Shown here in pieces: positions 35,730 to 47,345 of a stretch of DNA of 64,000 nucleotides. Position 1 is the stretch's first letter; each line of letters starts with the position of its first letter. The position numbers were made by a program, and so were the translations under genes. The notes under the pieces were generated by a model, which saw nothing but the letters and a program-made list of their open reading frames with translations, did not search any database and had not been told where the DNA came from. The stretch is from Calliopum simillimum (lineage: Eukaryota; Arthropoda; Insecta; Diptera; Lauxaniidae), in assembly GCA_951812925.1 (NCBI GenBank), contig OX638368.1, forward strand, positions 5,084,001 through 5,148,000, written 5' to 3'.

Positions 35730-37535
35730 TCATTGGTTGTTGGTTACTATTCGTGTTCTCTGTTCCCATTTTGATGCCTTGATGTATTTCAGGATCTTAG
35801 CGGGGTCTATCTCCATAAGTTCTCGCATATCATGAAAAAAGAAGGATCCAAATATTTTAAATCTTGTTTTTGCAAGTGCAGGGCACTGGCAAAGATAATG
35901 TTGACTATCCTCTTCCACGTCGCTGTCTCCACACAATCTACAAAGATTGTCAGTCTCAAACCCCATCTGTCCCAGGTGCCTGCATAGCGTATTATGCCCT
36001 GTAACTACTGATATAAAAGACTTTAATTCACCTTTGCTGCACTTTAAAAGCAATTTAGTAAACCTTATCTTAGGAGTGTTATAAATAGTTTTGGTCGTTT
36101 GATAATGGGTCGAGTTGCCCCATCGCCTCATCATCTCCAAAACCACTTTATCTGAAATTATCTTGCAATCGTGTGACATTGGTGGTTTAACAATATGATT
36201 AATATTCTTTGTAGGCAATAATGAACCCCTCCTAGCTAACTCATCTGCCTTTTCATTTCCTTGAATATTTTTATGACTGGGTACCCAGCACAGTTCTACA
36301 TTGTGTTGTTCGTTAAGAACCTGAAGCTCTCTGCGACAACGGCTGACTACCTCAGATCTTATATTCCTATTTTGCAGAGCTTTAATGGCAGCTTGACTAT
36401 CGATGTAAATGGTTATATCGGTAGGTGATATATCCCTCATCGATATCAACCTTGCCGCCTCTGCTATCGCAAATATTTCCGCTTGAAATACAGAACAATT
36501 ATCAGATATTTTTACCGACTCTGAGAGATGAATTGGTTGACTGAAGATCCCGCAACCAGTTCCTATGTCCATTTTAGAACCATCCGTATATACTTCTAAA
36601 GTGGTATCATTAAGGACATTCTTGTTCTCCCATTGTTCAAGTGTGGGATATTGGGCTTTTATGCTTTTACTAAAATCTGTGTAAGCTTTAATGTAATCTG
36701 TCTGACTTATTTCTGGCAAAATGGTTGTGTGCCCATAGTTTAATCTGTTGAAATTATAGGTCTGATTTAGTCTAACAGAGGTTACGGCAGCTTTTTCTCT
36801 AATATAGAGATCTATTGGCAGGACATTCAATATAACTTCCAAAGATTTTGTTGGAGTAGTTTTCATAGCTCCAGTTATTCTTAAAAGGGCCAATCTTTGT
36901 ATTTTTTCCAATTCTTTCACATTATTTTGTATTTCAAGGTATGGCCACCATACTACAGTACCATATGACAATATCGGTCTAATAATTGCCGCATATATCC
37001 AATGAATTAGCCACGGCTTAAGGCCCCATTCTAACCCAATTATTTTCTGACATGAGTAGAATGCCGCATACGCCTTCTTTAGTCTTTCTTTGGCATTAAG
37101 TTTCCAATTTAGTTTTCTGTCTACTATTATTCCTAAAAATTTTGCAGTGTCTTTGATCTCAAGCACCTGTCCGTTCACTTTTGGTAGCGTGGAGTTCGGG
37201 ACCTTCCTTCTGTTGGTAAAAAGTACTAGTTCGGTTTTAGTTGGGTTAATATTTAACCTACAGCTGGTTGCCCATTTTGTTAAAATACGAAGCGCTGTCT
37301 GTAATAAATTTGCAATTGTATCTAGGCAAATACCAGTCGTTAAAATAACTAAATCTTCAATTTGTATAAGTACCTCATTCAATACCAAAACCCACAAGGT
37401 CGGTGAAACAACCCCTCCCTGAGGAGTACCTCTGTTAGCCTTAACTGTGATGGTAGATGCACCATCACATGTTGTAATTTTCCTGTCTTTTAACATTTTC
37501 ATTATCCAATTTGTGAGGCCTACTCTACGTTGGCA
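35730..37535 (-). pseudogene. LINE ORF2 C-terminal half: RT with lost YADD, RNase H, zinc motif
   Basis: A 590-codon open frame from the Met at 37502, extendable a few codons upstream. Residues 28-38 read TPQGGVVSPTL, and then VLNEVLIQIEDLVILTTG runs directly into the post-YADD helix, so the segment with the two catalytic aspartates is reduced to a single D by an in-frame deletion. RNase H catalytic residues are readable: D in YTDGSKMD, E in FQAEIFAIAEAA, D in IYIDSQAAI and D in GNEKADELARRG. The C-terminal CRLCGD...HYLCQC motif is intact. The long open frame is therefore a recently inserted but inactive copy. Confidence 0.85.
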
Positions 37536-38683
37536 TTTACTAATGCTCTATGAATTGCAGTCGAATGTATGTTATTAAAAGCTCCTTCTATATCAAGAAA
37601 GCATCCCAGTGCGTATTCCTTAAAATGTAGTGATTTTTCTATTACCTGCGCTACGTCATGAAGAGCAGTCTCAACTGATTTTCCTTTAAGATATGCATGT
37701 TGGTTCTTGGAAAATCTAAAACCCTCAAGTTTTGATTTAATATGTATGTCTATTAGTCTTTCAAAAGTTTTAAGTAAGATTGGCTGTAAACTTATTGGCC
37801 TATAGTCCTTCGGTGATGCATTTTGAATTTTCCCTGCTTTTGGAATAAAGACAACCTTTGTTTCTTTCCAACTGTTTGGAACGAAGTTTAAATCTAAACA
37901 CGATTTAAAAATACTAACAATAAGTGGTCATTATTGGATACAACCCATCTATACCAGGTGACTTGTATTCACTAAAGGTTCTTACTGCCCATTCCACCTT
38001 TTCAAGTGAAATTATGCCTCTTAATTCTGACACACTATGAGCATAGTTCGTAGAACTTAAACTATTAACTACGCTGAAATTCCGCCTAGCTTTTTCACAA
38101 CCTGGAAAGTGTGTCTGTAAGAGCAGGTCTAGAGTTTCCTCATTACTATTTGTCCAAGTTCCTTCATTATTTTTGAGGTTACTTGGTACGTGTAGTTGTT
38201 TTGTGAGTACCTTCCGAAGTCTCGAGGTATCTTTTATATTATCAATATCCGTTGGTATATCTCGCCAAGCTTTCTTTTTGGATTTTCTAAGCTCCTTTTT
38301 GAAGTTTTTCAGAAGATCCCTGTACTTCTGCCATTGAAGCTCATTTCCTAATCTCTTAGCTAAGTTAAAAGCCTTTCTTACTTCTTTCCTCATGTTTTTA
38401 AGGTTTTCATTCCACCATTTATGATTCACTTTCCTTTTGTTCTTTACTGTTACTGGGCAGGCTCGTTTAAAAACGGAATAAAGTACATACGTAATTGTGC
38501 CTAAAGCATTTTCAATATCTACCTCGGTTCTAATTTCTCCTATTTGCTTTAATTTCCTCGAATTGCCAACAGAACTTGAGAATTCCTCCCAGTTTGTTTT
38601 TCTCGGGTTTCTAAAAAGCTCCTTTTTAGGTGGGGACTTAAAAAAGACATGAAAGTTTTTATTCCTAATATCGAGGTCATTCT
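37536..38683 (-). pseudogene. LINE ORF2 N-terminal part of the RT (frameshifted)
   Basis: Two frames separated near 37925. The upstream one includes NWEEFSSSVGNSRKLKQIGE and MNHKWWNENLKN, ending at SPGIDGLYPI. The downstream one runs from SIFKSCLDLNFVPNSWKE to FLDIEGAFNNIHSTAIHRAL and ends with a frame change at VNANV. No endonuclease motif is left before 38683, so this is a 5' truncation as is typical of LINE insertions. Confidence 0.75.
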
Positions 38684-38689
38684 AAGGAT

Positions 38690-39815
38690 GTACTTACCTA
38701 TCACTTATAGTGACTTATAGCAATGGTGTATATTGAAATCTACTTTTACATTCAAAATTGAAAGCCACACCCTCTGCACAGCTCAATTCCTCACTATTTA
38801 AGCGCTCAAATTAAATCTGCAGCTATAAATTAAATTTTACTATATGGAAGTGCTTTATTTTTGCAGTGTCTCTCCCTTTATTTTTACGTGTGCCATCAGC
38901 ATAATTTCTGTTTTGTTTTTGTTTTTTTATTTCTTAACAACTCCAAGACTTTGAAACTTCACATTGACATGGTACGTGGTACTTTCATTTATTGCGCGCT
39001 CCTTCATCGTGTTGATTGTCAAGTTTAATGGGAAAAGTTCTGTTTTTTTTTTTTTCCTGTCTGCTTCTTGTGCGTTTTCTACGACATCACGTTGCGTTGG
39101 TCATCAATCTTGCAATCAAAACATTTAACAGTGAAACGGCAAAGACGACGACGATTCTGGCGACAACAACAATTCAACATTATTGGCATTGAATTGAAGT
39201 ATCGTTGTTGCAAGTGTATTGCTTTTTATTTCAGTTGAGTGCTTTCTGTCATAATTCACATTGAGCGTTTTTTTTTTTTTTTTTTGGATGTGGAAATCAA
39301 GAGAGTTCTAAGGTACAAACGATGTAAATCAAAATTTAAAAAATTTTAGTGGTTTCATTGAATTTATGTATATGGGCAGATACGAAAATAATCTTCCGAT
39401 ATATGACCCAGGTTTTCGAAAAATTTTTTTTTTTTTTAATATTCTATACACGTAACCAAATGTGGTGGCATGTTTTTCTAGACATATAAAATGAAAATCC
39501 CAATAGGTGAACAAGAAAATTTCCACTTAGGGGACTGTCAGGAGGTCGTTTTACCTGAATATTTCGGGAAAATCGAGATATCCGATAATGTACAGGAGAG
39601 CACACATATCAGAAGTAATAGATATGGTACGGGCACCTTTTCAAATACTCTCAAGTAAAATTTAGAAAAATCGTATGTGGGACACGGTGAGAAAATAGAT
39701 TAAAAAGTCCAAATCGCTTATTATGGTCACATAGCAGATCCTAAAATTCTGAAAAAATTCCAGCAAATTTCTTGATGAAAAATAAATCGACTTTGTTTAT
39801 AATGTTTTTTTTAAT
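38690..39815. other. Intergenic region, no gene seen
   Basis: AT-rich DNA with poly-T runs near 39035-39053 and 39268-39284. No splice-bounded coding segment was recognised. Confidence 0.45.
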
Positions 39816-39819
39816 TTAA

Positions 39820-40720
39820 CCCTTTCAGGACCGTAAGGAATTTGGAGCTTATGCAACCATGTAAGCTATTTATAATGGTCAATTAGGCATCCAGAAAGCA
39901 TATTTTTAAATAAAAATTCAAAAAATTTTAACGGTTTGTCCCTATGGTCGTTAAGGGAAACTTTTTCCACATACATTTTTATATGGGGAAAAGATGTCCT
40001 TATTTCAAAGGCAGATAACTCATAAAGTAAGGGTCCAATTGAAAAAATTTGAAGGTATAAGTAAGATTAGGGCTATTACATGCCATCAAAATAATTAAGC
40101 TACATCATCTCCTGGAACTTCACCGTAAGATTCAAAAGACCGCTTTCTCAGCTTCAAACACGGATATCTCAAAATCCTGTAGTATATGAGCAATTCTGGC
40201 CTCGGATTCGAATTCAGTGTCAAAAATAACGTTACAGCACTTATGTCTACTAACTGGTTCATTCAATTTTTTTATTTTGATTGCCTGTGAAATTGGTAAA
40301 ATTGTAGTACAAAAGTGAGTTGAAAAGTTACCCTTAACGACCGTAGGGACACCGGTGTCTCATTTTGAATTTTATGATTTATCAATATACTTAACTTAAA
40401 TAATGATTCAATTAATGTACAATACAACAATTTACTAACCTGACAACAATTATTTCACACTATAAAACACTTAAAAACACTTTAAAACGTATAAATTCTG
40501 CTGTAAAGTATAGCAACAGTGCACCACACAAACTGTCACATTAGAATGATCATACAAAAATAACGGTTCTTCTGATGGTGTTGCCAGATTTAATAGAAAT
40601 GAAGAAAGCGTTTAGAAACTGATAAATGTCAAAATTACATATATCTGTTTCTTAATTATTTAAAATAAATATCATATATTTTTGTCTTGGGACACATATG
40701 TCCCTATGGTCGTCAAAGGG
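39820..40720. mobile_element. 901-bp piggyBac-type MITE
   Basis: TTAA lies at both borders (39816-39819 and 40721-40724). The inward ends are CCCTTTCAGGACCGTAAGGA and, reversed, CCCTTTGACGACCATAGGGA, so the terminal inverted repeats begin CCCTTT. TTAA targets with CCCTTT or CCCTTN ends are typical of piggyBac transposons. Inside are two inverted copies of the same motif (CCCTATGGTCGTTAAGGG at about 39940 and CCCTTAACGACCGTAGGGAC at about 40331), resembling nested subterminal repeats. There is no transposase frame. Confidence 0.8.
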
Positions 40721-40724
40721 TTAA

Positions 40725-41454
40725 GCCCCTAAGTCCAGTAAAAACGCAAAATTTCGCATGTCGCCAAAAATCGCTTTTTTACCCAAAATTTTGCACAATT
40801 ACGAAAAATATTTTTCTTTGGCTTTTTTTTTTGGATCGTCTACAAAAAATATAATATTTCAATAAAAAAAAAATAATTTTTTGTGATTGTTGTAGTTCCG
40901 AGAAATTTGTATGTTGTATGCGAACCAAAACTGGCTTACTTTTATTCTACGCTGATACCCATTTTCTAAGTGACTTTTAAACAATTTTAAAGATATTCTC
41001 GGCTCACTTTTTGGTACCATTTTTCAGATTATCGGTTGCAATCGTGAAATTTCCAAAAAATCGTTTCTCTTTTTACCAGTCTAATGTAAATATCGATGTT
41101 ATAATTCCATGTCAACGAAATGCTGATGTTTATCGACATTTTCGCACATCCCTAATAAGCATCTTTACTGCTGCATAGAAGAAAAAGCACAAATTTTCCA
41201 ATGAGCAAAGTAAATTTATCAAATGATGCAGAACTTCAAACGGGAAACGGATGCTTACTGAGCTTGAATAATTTTTAGCAAAATCACACACAACCCTCTT
41301 ATCAAAGTTTATAAATTTAGAAAACTTTGAAACATCAATATAAAAAATTTCACTCCGCAAAAATCATAGACCCTACTTAAGATTTTACTAGCAAAAGTTG
41401 TGAGAAGGAAAGTTAGCGGAGCCGCGTTTTTCTCCTATTCCTCCTTTTGTATTT
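40725..41454. other. Intergenic DNA, no gene seen
   Basis: AT-rich DNA between the MITE and the second foldback element. No coding or RNA gene evidence. Confidence 0.45.
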
Positions 41455-42345
41455 AATCGATAACTTTAGCTATATGATCCTTACATCTAAGGTGTATCAT
41501 GTGTTGAGCAAATTTATGCAGGATATTGCAAAGAATATTTTTATATAGAATTTTAACCCTCCACAACCCCCACATGTGGGTCATTTTTGCCCTTTTCTTA
41601 AAAAGGTACAAAAATGACACCTAAAACAGGGGAATATTGAGGCAGTATGTACTACAGAAATACTCGCTATAAAATTACACTACTAGTTTTTAAGCACGTA
41701 ATTTGTGGCTCTGTTTTAGTAAAAGAGGTCAAAAGGGCCCATAAAAACAGTTTATAATAGGTTAATGAGTTCTAGGAAAATGATCCTTGTATGATTTCGT
41801 TATGATCTTGTGAGAACGAGTTTTGTCCTAAATGTAGTTTTAGAGTTTTACAGTGGGGTCCAATTTGGAAAATATTTATTGTTAGAACTGCTTACTAATT
41901 TTAACGATTTTTTTGCTTTCGGGATGAAATTTTGCTTTTTTAATGTTCAGCAACTAGTAGCAAAATTGTATGGCAAATATTGCTGTAGTACATACTGACT
42001 CAATATTCCCCTGTTTTAGGTGTCATTTTTGTACCTTTTTAAGAAAAGGGAAAAAATTACCGACTTGTGGTGGGGGTTGTACAGAGTTAAAATTTTACAT
42101 AAAAATACTCCACGCAATATCCTACATAAGTTTGCTGAACACATGATACACCTCAGATGTAAGGATCATATAGTTACATTCATCGATTTAACACAAGAAT
42201 GCGGTGTTTTTGTTTTTTTCATGTACAGTTGATAAAAAAAACTCCAAAAATCGATTGAAAAAAATGTGATGTGTTGGGAAAAAACCACGAGACACGGATG
42301 TTTTTTTTTGTAACGTCTACTTTAAGAATTTTTTAGATTTTCTAA
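41455..42345. mobile_element. Foldback element, copy 2 (left end clipped)
   Basis: Matches copy 1 at 30404-31518 in its arms and middle: TATGATCCTTACATCTAAGGTG, ACACCTAAAACAGGGGAATATTGAG, TTCTAGGAAAATGATCCTTG and the inverted right arm. The right end goes to ACGTCTACTTTAAGAATTTT and TCTAATGTGTTTT, exactly the sequence that starts copy 1 in reverse, so together the two copies give the full element. The left arm stops near 41455 next to unrelated sequence. A 33-base T-rich run follows the right end. Confidence 0.8.
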
Positions 42346-42456
42346 TGTGTTTTTTTTTTTTTTTTTTTTTGTTTTTTTGTGTCAAACAGTTTTATTGCTT
42401 AAAATAACTTTACAAGTGTTAGTTAAGCAAGAAAGATAACCATAATTTTAGTAAAA

Positions 42457-43542
42457 GGTAAAGTCCCTACCACATGAACAAAACCAGACGCAACGGCAAC
42501 ACTGCGCAACAGCTGTCGTTCGATCTGTTTGCAGTCACAGAAAATAAATAAATTTGGACACAGCAGTGGATCGAGATGGTCTTTGGTTGGCCGGTGACCA
42601 GTGAACAACAGCAACACTAAGCAGAAGTAGCAGACAAGGTAGTAAGTGGCAACCTATAGGGAAACAAGGTATTTGCTGAGCTAAAGTAGTTGTAGTAGTT
42701 GTAGTGGGGCGTAGTAGCTTTGAGACCGCGGCACTAAACACACGTAGCCCGATAATAAATCAGTTTTCTGCGGTAAGTACAAGAGTGAGGGGTCACACAA
42801 ACGATTAGCCTGATAATATATCAGTTATTCTTGGGTACTATCTAGTCTCAAATGGAGTAAGGTATGCAAACAGCAGCAAACGGAATAAGAAAAATTTTGT
42901 CGCGTACAAAAAAGCATTAGACGTGAGTGGACCGGTAATAAATCAGCTGCTCACGGCTAAAGTGTAAGTGTGGGAAACAGCTTCACGATCAATCTCGATA
43001 ATAAATCAGTTGGTCGCAGGTATGCCCTCTCTCTCTTTGAAGTACAAAGGAGATTCAGACAAATAGATAAAAGCGTAAGGTGAAAAAACTAGCCATTGCG
43101 TTAGGTGTGAGCAATCCGATACGATATCAGCTACTGACGACTAGAGAGTACGCGTCCAAGAGAATACCATTGCGTTAGGTGCGAGCAGCCCGATACCATA
43201 TCAGCTACTCTCGGCTATAGAACACGCGTTCAAGAGAATACCATTGCGTTAGGTGTGAGCAAGTCAACTAACTACTACACTCAACTATGCCACGGCTAGC
43301 GGCGTAGAGAACGACGCACAGGAGCACAGAGTGGTGGGGAGTGGAGAGATGTATTTTATTTATTATATCATTTTAAATATATTGAGAGAAACTGAATAAA
43401 GAAATGAAAATGAAGTAAATTAATAAAACTTTAACCTGTGATTTTGAATTTATCCAATAAGCCGTCTTTTTCTTTTATAAATTTTTAAAGCCGAGCCCCT
43501 GGCCACCGGCGAGCAAAACCGCTGGCAAAAAGGTTCGTTACA
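42457..43542 (+). mobile_element. Solo LTR-like element, 1086 bp
   Basis: Starts GGTAAAGTCCCTACCAC (the other copy at 1-216 has TGTAAAATCCCC) and ends GGTTCGTTACA, giving TGTAA...TTACA ends. It has near-repeated internal units: an ATTGCGTTAGGTGTGAGCA block recurs at about 43093, 43171 and 43242, and a GATAATAAATCAG motif at 42749, 42813 (variant), 42930 and 42996. AATAAA polyadenylation-type hexamers lie near 43395-43425. No internal coding region adjoins it on either side, so it is read as a solo LTR of an unnamed retrotransposon. The target duplication is not evident. Confidence 0.6.
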
Positions 43543-44170
43543 AAGTTAATGTTTCATCCTTGATGTCTATTTCCACTGAAAAAGAAATTTTGTTGGCCTA
43601 ACCTAAATAACAAAGTACACAAAATTTACACTCTTTAATTTACACAAATTTACTCGTTCAATAAAATGAAATGCAAATATTTTAACTTTGCATCAATTCC
43701 TTTGATAATTTACCAAAAAAAACACCCCAACTCACAGAAATATTTATCAACGCTTTTGTGCTCCCTTCTGTCACACACAAAATAGACCAAATTCGACATA
43801 ATTTTAAATGACAAAACTTTATGAACTTTTTAAATTTAATGATGCGCCATCTTCCTGTAAACTTTTCATTCATTCCTGCGAGTGTACGCGCGGCGCACCA
43901 GCTGTTGATTGTAATAAATGAGCGGACATTTATCAGTGCAACATAAAAAAACCAGCAACATCAGAAAATAAAAGGTCAAAGTATGTGGCCACTTTACCCA
44001 TAAGTCCATAAGTGTAAAAAAGTACGTAGTCCATAGTCTACTTGTCATGCTGCTGGAGGGATTGTAAACTTAAAAAATGTCACGCACGCTGCTGCATGCA
44101 ACAAGCTATGCTGTCGCGATGCTACAAATGAAATAAAAGTCACTTCAAATTTATTTAAGCTGTTGTGCTT
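43543..44170. other. Intergenic DNA downstream of gene 3
   Basis: AT-rich DNA with no family motif in the short frames. It should contain the end of the gene 3 3' UTR. Confidence 0.4.
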
Positions 44171-44178
44171 AATTTCAT

Positions 44179-44184
44179 TTTATT
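44179..44184 (-). terminator. Polyadenylation signal of DM4/DM12 gene 3
   Basis: AATAAA on the minus strand, 60 bases beyond the gene 3 stop codon; another is at 44150-44155. Placement fits a short 3' UTR like that of gene 1. Confidence 0.5.
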
Positions 44185-44243
44185 TTATGTTTCCTTTAAA
44201 GTGTTTAAATAGTGACATTAATGTTTGCTCCACTGTTGCATCC

Positions 44244-47200
44244 TTAATTATGCTGCTCATAATAACCAGGCGGTGCTGTTGAGTAGCGGCCTAATGCCAA
44301 TTCGAGCAACGAAAAACTGCAGTCATACTGTGCTGCACAATCGATGGAGCGTGCTTTGCGGTAGGCGTGGTCATAATGCTTAATATCATCGCCTTCGTGT
44401 AGCTCACGCGTGTAGATGCGCTGTTTTGGTAGACTGAGACAAATAATACAATTTTACATTTGTTTTACCTTAGTCCCCCTTATGCTACGTTTGCGAACGG
44501 AGATTTATGAGCTGATTCATGGCTGTTTTGAGATATATCACGGGATTTGCCATAAAGAAGTAAATCTATTTCCGCCGAGATTTATATTATTAAAGCAATT
44601 TTGGCACCTCTTTAGTTTGACAATCATTAAAAACAAAGCAAATGAGTATTAAGAGGAAAAGGAAAAACAACTTTCATTTTCCTGCTTAGGACATTTACAA
44701 TCAAACATAAATCTCTTTCGCCCGGTGGAAACGGATAGAATTTAATGACGAGATTTGTAGGTCCCATCACAGCTTAACCTCCGATAAAAACGTAGTATAA
44801 GTGCTTAATGCTTCTTACCTAAATACAACACGCAACATTTCACCGATCATGCCCAACTTGTTGCGTTGAAAATACTGGCGACTTTCGCAGAGCGCACGCA
44901 AAATACAGTCACGTCCATTGTAGCCCATACTGGAGAATAAAACAATTAAAATGAAAAGTTAGTTAAATATTTCATACATTTGGACAGAAACATATAATCA
45001 CTTTTATAACCGTAGTCACTCTAAACAAAACGTTGTAAAATTTGACATAAACTGTGTTGAAAAAGAGTCATACAGTACTGTTTAAAAATTTCACACAGAA
45101 ACTGTGTAAAATATACTCTGAAATGAAAGATGAACCATGTATAAGTAAACTTACACATTGGTGAGTACCGTGTACAGTACTGTGTGTTTCCTTTTATACA
45201 CAGTATGTGCAAAATTTCACGCAGTTTTATAAAGTGTATTGTATTTTGACTAAAACTACTATCGTGCTTTCAGAAATATGATAAGAATAGTAGCGCACAA
45301 CTGAAAATATACCATAGTCGTTTTAGTCGAATTTCGACTACGATCTAAAGAGTGAATAATACCATTAAGCATACTTGTCTACGACTCTTTCGACTTCTTT
45401 GTATAGCATACGACGTGTGCGTCTTCGAAGCACTGTCGTCGGCACCGGATGACGTGAAAAACCATGCAGATGATTGAGTACCCATGATGCATTTGGCAGA
45501 TCATATGCAACACCCCAATTGAGACCAAAACTCATATAATTGAATCTTGGATTGCCAATAATGCCGACAGTAAAACAAACAGCTACCTTGAGATTTAAGT
45601 TTCAAGTTAGACTAAATATATTGGGGGGTCATACATAGGAACAAATTCAGACAGGGAGAGAGCAGGTTGTACAAGCGGGGAGAGTAAGATTTAATTATTA
45701 GTTTTTTATTAAAAATAAAAAGATATAAAGGGGAAAATGACAAAGTTTTGCAAAATCGACGGAGAATGATTAAACGGAAAACGACGGAAAGAGTAATATC
45801 AGAATGAAAAAAAACATTAATTTTTAAAAAAAATTAAACTGACGGATAGGGCATGTCTAGGTACATTTTTCGGAGATTTACCCATATACACTTATATTTC
45901 AGATTTTCTCATAAAGCATTTTTCGACATATCCAACATTTTCAAAATTTTGTGTCGAAATCTTTTTCAGTGTTTTGCCAGATTTTTCAACAGTTTTTGAC
46001 TAACTAACATATCCAAATTTCTGATTTCTTCAACATTTTTTAGCTATTCCAACTATTAGCATGTACGGATACAACATTTTTCGAAATTTTGAACATAAAA
46101 ATAAAATTTTGTGTAATTCCGTTCATCCACCATAAAAACAAAGCGATTGCTGTAATATATCAAAAAATAATATACAAAATCGAACTTCTATTATCAAAAT
46201 TAACTACCGACAACATCAAACAACTCAAATTTATCACACATTCAATGCAGTAAAAATCGAAATGATAAACTTTCCCAACGAAATCCTTTGTGACTGACTA
46301 ACGTAACATGAATTTAGTGTACCATTTTCAACTAAAATAAATAGCCATTGCTGGAAATTTTGAGTAAAACTTTTGAGCGCACATAAATAACAACAGAGGA
46401 AAATGTTAACAACACAATGAGCAACATAAAATTGTTCACACACAGATAGACAGCACACACAACAATTGATAAAAACTATGTAACAGCTTTAACACGCGGC
46501 AACAAAAGGTGGTGCAGGATGGGGAGGGGGCCAGAGAAATTAAACAGACATACAGAAAATGATGATCCTTCGGGAAATGCCAAATAACGTTTTGGTCGCG
46601 ATAAAGAGCGACGTTTCAATTTCAAATTTTGTGGTATTGCTGTTGCTGTTGATGGCAAAGGCATTATTGACATTGCTTTTGCTGCTGCAGTTGTTGTCCT
46701 TATTGTGCTCATTGCTGTTGCTGCTGATGATGATGCTGTTCTTCTTGCTGCCCTTGTTGTTGCTGCTGCAGCTGTTGTTGACAATGTCAACGTTGTTAAA
46801 ATTGGAAATGTTGTTGATAATGCTGATGGTGACATTTTCACAGTAGTCGAATTTCCTGACAATAAATCATCTTCGTTTCGATTTTCAATCTCATTTTCAT
46901 TTTCAACTGCATCTTCATTTTTGTCAGCGTTGTTTTGTTTTTTATTTGGCAACAAATTTCTGTTGCTGTTGCTGTTGCTGCTGCTGTTATTTAACGTAGC
47001 AAGCAGTAAGTTTATTGCATTGCAATTGTTGACAGCATGCTGCTGCTGTTCATCGTTCTCTAGCAATTTTATTGTACACATAAAACCACAAAATGCTGAC
47101 GTTGTTGGTTTCGTTGGTTTTATTTTCGTTGTTGTTGTTGTTGCTGTTGTTGTTGTTAAGCTTGTCGAAATTTGACCATGATAAAGCTGTTGTTGCTGCG

Positions 47201-47345
47201 TATCAAATTCCATAGCAATTACTTTATAAATCAATGCGATTAAAATAAATTGTTGTAATAAACGCGATAGCAACATGCTGCCGTCACAAACAAGACGCCA
47301 ATACACAAACGCACCAATGTACAGGCGCTTTACACAATAAATCAA
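44244..47345 (-). CDS. DM4/DM12 family protein, gene 3 (complete, long N-terminal low-complexity region)
   Basis: Exons are 46554-47345, 45375-45586, 44819-44929 and 44244-44433, with GT-AG introns in phases 0, 2, 2, giving 434 aa from the first Met. Met24 starts a more signal-like segment (MLLSRLLQQFILIALIY) and would give 411 aa. Residues about 48-245 are low-complexity: Gln, Thr, Asn and Ala runs encoded by trinucleotide-like repeats. RPKR at 250-253 precedes YLAFPEGSSFS. Exon 2 has VGIIGNPRF and LNWGVAYDLPNASWV; exon 3 has MGYNGRDCILRALCES; exon 4 has DCAAQYDCSFSLLELALG. Exons 2-4 are very close in length to gene 1. The long N-terminus is specific to this copy and probably precedes a processing site, so it may be removed. 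Confidence 0.88.
45587..46553. other. Intron 1 of gene 3
   Basis: 967 bases between exon 2 and exon 1. At 45890-46090 it holds a short degenerate array with ATTTTTCGACA and CAACATTTT motifs, similar to those in the intergenic arrays. No other gene is visible inside. Confidence 0.55.

Larger units (their letters stand above)
35551..38683 (-). mobile_element. Non-LTR retrotransposon with RNase H (I/LOA-type), 5'-truncated, dead
   Basis: On the minus strand the order is: a pre-RT segment (VNHKWWNENLKNMRK), a Lys-rich helix region, VEWAVRTFSEYKSPGIDGL, PKAGKIQNASPKDYRPISL, AYLKGKSVETALHDVAQ, FLDIEGAFNNIH, TPQGGVVSPTLW, WATSCRLNINPTKTELVL, an RNase H domain, and a CRLCGD...H...C zinc-knuckle-like C-terminus. 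The endonuclease is missing. Frameshifts occur near 37925 and 37530, and the YADD box is deleted. The 3' end is next to (TTAGG)3 read in the plus direction, i.e. CCTAACCTAACCTAA on the element strand. It lies directly upstream of gene 2. Confidence 0.85.

Noticed and set aside
30497..42232. Similar 65-80-codon frames with CKDHI...FIDLT at three places
   Set aside because: They occur in opposite arms of the foldback copies and depend on which arm is read, so the similarity is due to the repeat and not to a protein family.
46559..47175. Leu- and Val-rich frames on the plus strand
   Set aside because: They are antisense readings of the trinucleotide-rich exon 1 of gene 3.
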